Source: Halocaridina rubra
Taxonomy: Eukaryota > Arthropoda > Malacostraca > Decapoda > Atyidae
Direction: 5' to 3'
Length of the DNA: 64,000 nt
NCBI GenBank assembly: GCA_037179515.1
Contig: JAXCGZ010016997.1
Location: 16,001 to 80,000, forward strand
Positions 57,921 through 64,000 of the stretch are shown piece by piece; the first letter of the stretch is position 1; every line of letters begins with the position of its first letter. The position numbers and the translations under genes are program-made. Below the pieces are notes generated by a model. It was not told the DNA's origin, searched no databases, and worked only from the letters and a program-made list of their open reading frames with translations.

Positions 57921-60743
57921 TTGTTATACACAAATGCTGATGGATTAGCTGGTAAGGCAGTAGAATTAAAAGATAGGATTCACAACAGTAAGGCAGATAT
58001 AGTAGCAATTACAGAGACTAAGTTGAGTGAGGACATAAACAGTGTCACAGTTTTTCCTAAGGGCTTCAGAATACTAAGGGTTGAAAGATGTGAGAGGACT
58101 GGTGGAGGGATAGCACTGCTCATAAGTGAGAGGATTCAAGTTGAAGAAATAAACTTGGCTATAGAAAGTGAGTTCAGGGAATTTCTTGTTGCTCGCATAA
58201 ATACTGGGTCAGAGAGCATTATAATAACTGTTGTATACAACCCACCAAGGAACCAAAATAGGCTTGAAATTTATGAGGAAAGTCATATAGGTACTATTGA
58301 AGTCATAAACTCAGTTGTTAACATGGCACGGGAGAAAAAATGTAGGATTTTGATTATGGGAGACTTTAATCATAAAGAGATAGATTGGATAAATCTTGAC
58401 CCACACAGTGGTGAGGACTCATTTGGGGCAAGATTCCTAGATTGCGTACAAGGGAATTTCCTACACCAACATGTAATGGAACCAACAAGAGCCAGGGGTG
58501 GGGATGAGCCATCACTACTTGATCTAGTGTTCACAGATAATGTGTTGGATATTGAAAATATTGAGTATGAACCACCAATTGGAAAGAGTGACCACTGTGT
58601 GTTGTTGATGGAGTATATCATTGAAGATATTCTTCCTGAGAGTAGAGGCACTGAGGACATGAGGAGGAACTATCGGAAAGGAGATTACATCAAAATGAAT
58701 GAGCTTTTTGCAGTTATTGACTGGAGAACCTTATTTTACAACAAATCTGTACAAGAAATGTATGACATCTTTTGTGAGAAATATGGGAAGATAGTAGATT
58801 GCTGCATACCTGTCACCAAAGTAGGTGTAATTCATGCCAGAGAGAAATGGTTCGATAATGGGTGTAAAAGAGCTAAGGAGTGGAGAGACAAATGCTGGAA
58901 AAGGTATAGGAGGAGAAAAAACATAAATGCCTGGCAAACCTACAAAAGAGCAAGAAATGACTACCTAAGTAAAAGGAGAGAGGCAGAGAGAGATTATGAG
59001 AGGGACATCACCAGGAAGGCTAAAGAAAATCCCAAGCTTTTCCACAGCTTTATCAGAGGAAAACTGAAGGTAAAAGAACAGGTTTTAAGGCTAAAGAGAG
59101 CGGATGGAAGCATCACTGAGACGGACGAAGAGATCTGCAAAGAATTGAACAAGGAGTTTCAGTCAGTATTTACAGTAGAAAATACCCCACCCCTTCAGAT
59201 TGCAGTGATAGAAGCTCAAGGGCCGGTATTAGAGAACATCAACTTTACAGCCACAGAGGTATGCAAAGCGCTGATGGATTTAGATGTTCATAAAGCTACA
59301 GGTCCTGATGACATATCCCCTTATGTGCTTAAAAAATGCGCAAACACAATATCAGTGGCACTAAGTATCATATTTAAGGAGTCACTGGAGTCGGGGGAGA
59401 TTCCAAGATGCTGGAAACAAGCAAATGTGATACCTATCTTCAAAAAGGGAAGGAGGGATACGGCTCTGAACTATAGACCAGTTTCCTTGACCAGCATAGT
59501 TTGCAAAGTTATGGAGAAACTACTAAGGAAACATATCTCTCTTCACTTGGAATCCTTCAACTTTTTGTCAGTGAGGCAACATGGCTTCAGAGAAGGTAGA
59601 TCAACAGTAACAAACTTATTAGAATTTTATGATGAGGTAAGCCGAATCTTACAGGAAAGAGAGGGCTGGGCAGATTGCATATTCCTAGACTTCCAGAAAG
59701 CGTTTGACACTGTTCCACATGGGAGACTTATTAGGAAGCTGCAATCAATGGCTAGAATAGGTGGAAATGTCTTGGAATGGATAAAAACTTACTTAGAAGG
59801 AAGGGAACAGAGGGTTAGAGTAAGACACTCCGTGTCTGAATGGAGAAGAGTTAGTAGTGGAGTTCCACAGGGTTCAGTTTTAGGGCCACTTTTGTTCCTT
59901 GTATATGTAAATGACCTACCAGAGTCTGTAAATTCATTCATGAATATGTTTGCAGATGATGCAAAGATTGTGAAGAAAGTAAAAAACGAGAACAATGGTA
60001 GAGAACTTCAGGAGGATCTAAATAATCTGCATGAGTGGTCAGAAAAGTGGCTAATGAAATTCAATACCTCAAAATGTAAGGTAATGAGAATGGGTACAAG
60101 TGCAAGAAGGCCCAAGCTTGACTACTCAGTGGCTGGAGTACAACTTCAAGAGACAGAAAATGAGAGAGATCTAGGAGTAAACATACTGGCAGATTTGTCT
60201 CCAGAAATACATATAAATGGCGTAGTAAGGGCAGCATATGCATTCTCATCAAATGTAAGGGTAGCCTTCAGGCACATGGACAAGGAAATGTTCAGAAATA
60301 TTTATGTAACCTATGTGAGGCCAAAACTCGAATATGCAGCCCCCTTTTGGAATCCACACTTGAAAAAGCACATAGCTAAGCTTGAAAAAGTTCAAAGACA
60401 TGCCACGAAACTGGTGCCAGAAATACGCAATCTCGGTTATGATGAGAGGCTGAGGGAATTAGACTTGCCATCACTTGAAGCTAGAAGAGTAAGGGGGGAT
60501 ATGGTGACAGTCTTTAAATTCCTTCATGGTTATGTTAGAGTGGATAGGGATCGATATTTCGATATGGCTGGCTCTAGAACTAGAGGTCATAGTTTGAAGC
60601 TTCGTAAGAAAACTTCTTTGCAGGATGTAAGGAAATACTTTTTCAGTGTAAGAGTAGTTGATAACTGGAATTGGCTAAGCGAGGAGGTAGTTAATGCTAT
60701 CTCAATCCATAGTTTTAAGGACAGGTACGATAAGTATCACTAA
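57921..60743 (+). CDS. CR1-like ORF2: AP endonuclease-reverse transcriptase
   Basis: 940 codons counted from a TTG at 57921; the frame is open from 57825 and has no ATG until codon 135 (58323). EN: 'LYTNADGL' at the start, Glu32 (ITETKL), 'GDFNHKEIDW' with Asp148, SDH at 223-225. RT: 'KATGPDDISPYVLKK', 'NYRPVSLTSIVCK', 'QHGFREGRSTV', 'FLDFQKAFDTV', 'SSGVPQGSVLGPLLF', FADD with Asp679/680, thumb, and the CR1-type C-terminus ('SRTRGHSLKLRKKTSL', 'WNWLSEEVVNAISIHSF'). All catalytic residues seen are present and there are no internal stops. The EN Glu lies upstream of the first AUG, so translation must enter from ORF1 (-1 shift, reinitiation or non-AUG start). The ORF1 break may silence this copy in cis. 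Confidence 0.93.
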   Translation: MLYTNADGLAGKAVELKDRIHNSKADIVAITETKLSEDINSVTVFPKGFRILRVERCERTGGGIALLISERIQVEEINLAIESEFREFLVARINTGSESIIITVVYNPPRNQNRLEIYEESHIGTIEVINSVVNMAREKKCRILIMGDFNHKEIDWINLDPHSGEDSFGARFLDCVQGNFLHQHVMEPTRARGGDEPSLLDLVFTDNVLDIENIEYEPPIGKSDHCVLLMEYIIEDILPESRGTEDMRRNYRKGDYIKMNELFAVIDWRTLFYNKSVQEMYDIFCEKYGKIVDCCIPVTKVGVIHAREKWFDNGCKRAKEWRDKCWKRYRRRKNINAWQTYKRARNDYLSKRREAERDYERDITRKAKENPKLFHSFIRGKLKVKEQVLRLKRADGSITETDEEICKELNKEFQSVFTVENTPPLQIAVIEAQGPVLENINFTATEVCKALMDLDVHKATGPDDISPYVLKKCANTISVALSIIFKESLESGEIPRCWKQANVIPIFKKGRRDTALNYRPVSLTSIVCKVMEKLLRKHISLHLESFNFLSVRQHGFREGRSTVTNLLEFYDEVSRILQEREGWADCIFLDFQKAFDTVPHGRLIRKLQSMARIGGNVLEWIKTYLEGREQRVRVRHSVSEWRRVSSGVPQGSVLGPLLFLVYVNDLPESVNSFMNMFADDAKIVKKVKNENNGRELQEDLNNLHEWSEKWLMKFNTSKCKVMRMGTSARRPKLDYSVAGVQLQETENERDLGVNILADLSPEIHINGVVRAAYAFSSNVRVAFRHMDKEMFRNIYVTYVRPKLEYAAPFWNPHLKKHIAKLEKVQRHATKLVPEIRNLGYDERLRELDLPSLEARRVRGDMVTVFKFLHGYVRVDRDRYFDMAGSRTRGHSLKLRKKTSLQDVRKYFFSVRVVDNWNWLSEEVVNAISIHSFKDRYDKYH

Positions 60744-60767
60744 GTCTAAAATGGAACCGATGAGGAG

Positions 60768-60836
60768 ACGGGAAGATACGAGCTTTGGGCTCTTTCCCGT
60801 AAACACAATTAGGTAATCACAATTAGGTAATCACAG
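60768..60836 (+). promoter_or_regulatory. CR1-like 3' end: hairpin plus 14-bp tandem repeat
   Basis: ACGGGAA (60768-60774) pairs with TTCCCGT (60794-60800) across a 19-nt loop. Two copies of 'CACAATTAGGTAAT' follow. The same arrangement is in copy B, and with changes in copies A and D. Probably the site recognised by the element's RT, by analogy with other CR1-type LINEs. Confidence 0.6.

Positions 60837-60916
<80 letters not shown>
60837..60916. repeat. (CA)n-(TA)n microsatellite
   Basis: CA run to about 60857, then TA to 60916. Right flank of CR1 copy C and left flank of the RTE 3' fragment. Confidence 0.97.
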
Positions 60917-60918
<2 letters not shown>

Positions 60919-61048
60919 TCTTCTTCTTCCTCTATTTGCGTTCCCATTTTCATATGGGGTCGCATCTCTTCACTACTCGTCTCCACTGGTTCCGGTCCAT
61001 CACTTGCTCCTCCTCCAGCTGTCTCTCTCTGAGATCCTCCTTCAGTCG
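60917..61048 (-). mobile_element. RTE-like LINE 3' fragment (about 130 bp)
   Basis: The minus strand encodes an RTE-style C-terminus ('LEEEQVMDRNQWRRVVKRCD' then Pro-Ile-stop). A hairpin (60940-60944 with 60951-60955) and a GAAGAAGAAG end follow. TA repeats lie on both sides. Confidence 0.75.
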
Positions 61049-61050
61049 GT

Positions 61051-61058
61051 ATATATAT

Positions 61059-61132
<74 letters not shown>
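61051..61132. repeat. (TA)n microsatellite
   Basis: Nearly pure TA, right flank of the RTE fragment. The following 61133-61350 shows no recognisable feature. Confidence 0.97.
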
Positions 61133-61140
<8 letters not shown>

Positions 61141-61344
61141 AGAGTGTGTATGTGTGTGGTCGGTTTTACGTCACGAACTCCCTTTTCTACTTAGAGGTAA
61201 GACAGTGCCTTCTTACGAAGGACTTTGGTGTTGGTAAGTGTGATCGTTACCCTGAGTAAATGCCCATTCTAACCTCAGACCATGGCGGCCCGCAAAGCTC
61301 TTCCCTGAAGCCTCAAAGTCATGGACTCTACTCCTTTGCCATGA

Positions 61345-63536
<2,192 letters not shown>

Positions 63537-63822
63537 AAATTTGCAGAATTATACGAATGAGCTTACAGTGTAAGATCTGTGGGAAAAAAGTAGAGATTAG
63601 AATTTGATATAATACCTCCAATTAGAAACCCAATTTACATTATCATAAAAATAAAACGAAAACTGGCAGCGTATTTAAACACCAGAAGAAGATAAGAAGA
63701 GAACCGAACTGGAGAAAATGATGATAGAGTTGTGAACATATTTCATGCCCATCCAATTTCCTCAATGAAACTTATAGCTTTAACCATCAATAAGAGTCGC
63801 ACTACCATTCATACATACATAT

Positions 63823-63914
63823 ACCGTGGCTGTTTCCCCCTTAAATTGGGGGGTAGCCGACGTCAAGAAAGGAAAGTTTGGGGAGAAGTTATTCTCCCCT
63901 CTACTCCCCCTCTT
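63823..63914 (-). mobile_element. Short internally deleted RTE-like derivative
   Basis: On the minus strand: the 5' region of the 46968 family with its perfect 8-bp hairpin (63880-63899), joined at about 63875 to the last 50 bp of the same family ('TTTCTTGACGTCGGCTACC'). Everything between is missing. A (TATG)n-like end lies at 63808-63822. Confidence 0.75.
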
Positions 63915-64000
63915 CATTCATAGGTATTTAAAACCTAAAAAAAAAAATGCTAATGCTAAAACTTTGAATTCAAACCATTTTAAGTGTGTACGTCATTTTT

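Larger units (their letters stand above)
56467..60838 (+). mobile_element. CR1-like LINE, copy C, nearly intact
   Basis: The interval between a (TA)n(CA)n tract and a (CA)n(TA)n tract holds a 380-bp putative 5' UTR, ORF1 (one frameshift), an open ORF2 and a 3' UTR with a hairpin (60768-60774/60794-60800) and two 14-bp terminal repeats. The 5' boundary is inferred from the microsatellite edge, not from a second full-length copy. It is the reference for copies A, B and D. Confidence 0.9.

Overview
The window looks like eukaryotic accessory DNA from an arthropod, most likely a decapod or other malacostracan crustacean. This is inferred from the repeat families (CR1-, RTE-, I/Jockey-like, Penelope-like and BEL/Pao elements with many dinucleotide microsatellites) and is not proven. 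I recognise no host protein-coding gene, rRNA or tRNA. Nearly every recognisable coding stretch belongs to a retrotransposon, and most copies are broken.

Layout. 1-2968: decayed CR1-like LINE (copy A). 4243-16805: old minus-strand LTR provirus with a 4-bp target duplication, now carrying two plus-strand LINE insertions (5306-8662 with its own 8-bp duplication, and 11669-13471). 17297-19621: internally deleted BEL/Pao element. 19630-20656 and 31570-32960: two halves of one decayed reverse transcriptase of a lineage I cannot name, split by a young LTR retrotransposon at 20657-31569 (LTRs of 1905 bp, duplication TTGCA). 33526-36592: RTE-like LINE, minus. 36692-39830: I/Jockey-like LINE, minus, whose 5' part lies in a 1.88-kb tandem duplication (39046-42809). 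42830-44556: CR1-like copy D, minus. 46480-46720: foldback element. 46968-50338: second RTE-like copy, plus. 50600-51870: CR1-like copy B. 52104-53056: Penelope-like fragment with a GIY-YIG-like end. 53057-55960: a different RTE-like LINE, minus. 56467-60838: the best CR1-like copy (C), with an open 940-codon ORF2. 60917-61048: RTE 3' fragment. 61728-63426: I-like RNase H fragment. 63823-63914: tiny internally deleted RTE derivative.

The most notable object is the LTR element at 20657-31569. Its RT is of Ty3/Gypsy type, but the integrase lies upstream of RT-RNase H, as in Ty1/Copia. That order is known from the Gmr1 group. It has an 18-nt primer-binding site matching the 3' end of tRNA-Lys(UUU), a leader with seven copies of a repeated core, and a -1 frame change inside the integrase GPY/F module.

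Other cross-cutting patterns are: several LINE copies lie between two tracts of the same microsatellite; the CR1-like ORF2 has no early AUG but overlaps ORF1 in the -1 frame downstream of a slippery-type heptamer; and small hairpins recur at element ends. The elements do not form a cellular pathway. They record nested insertions whose order can be read from what interrupts what.
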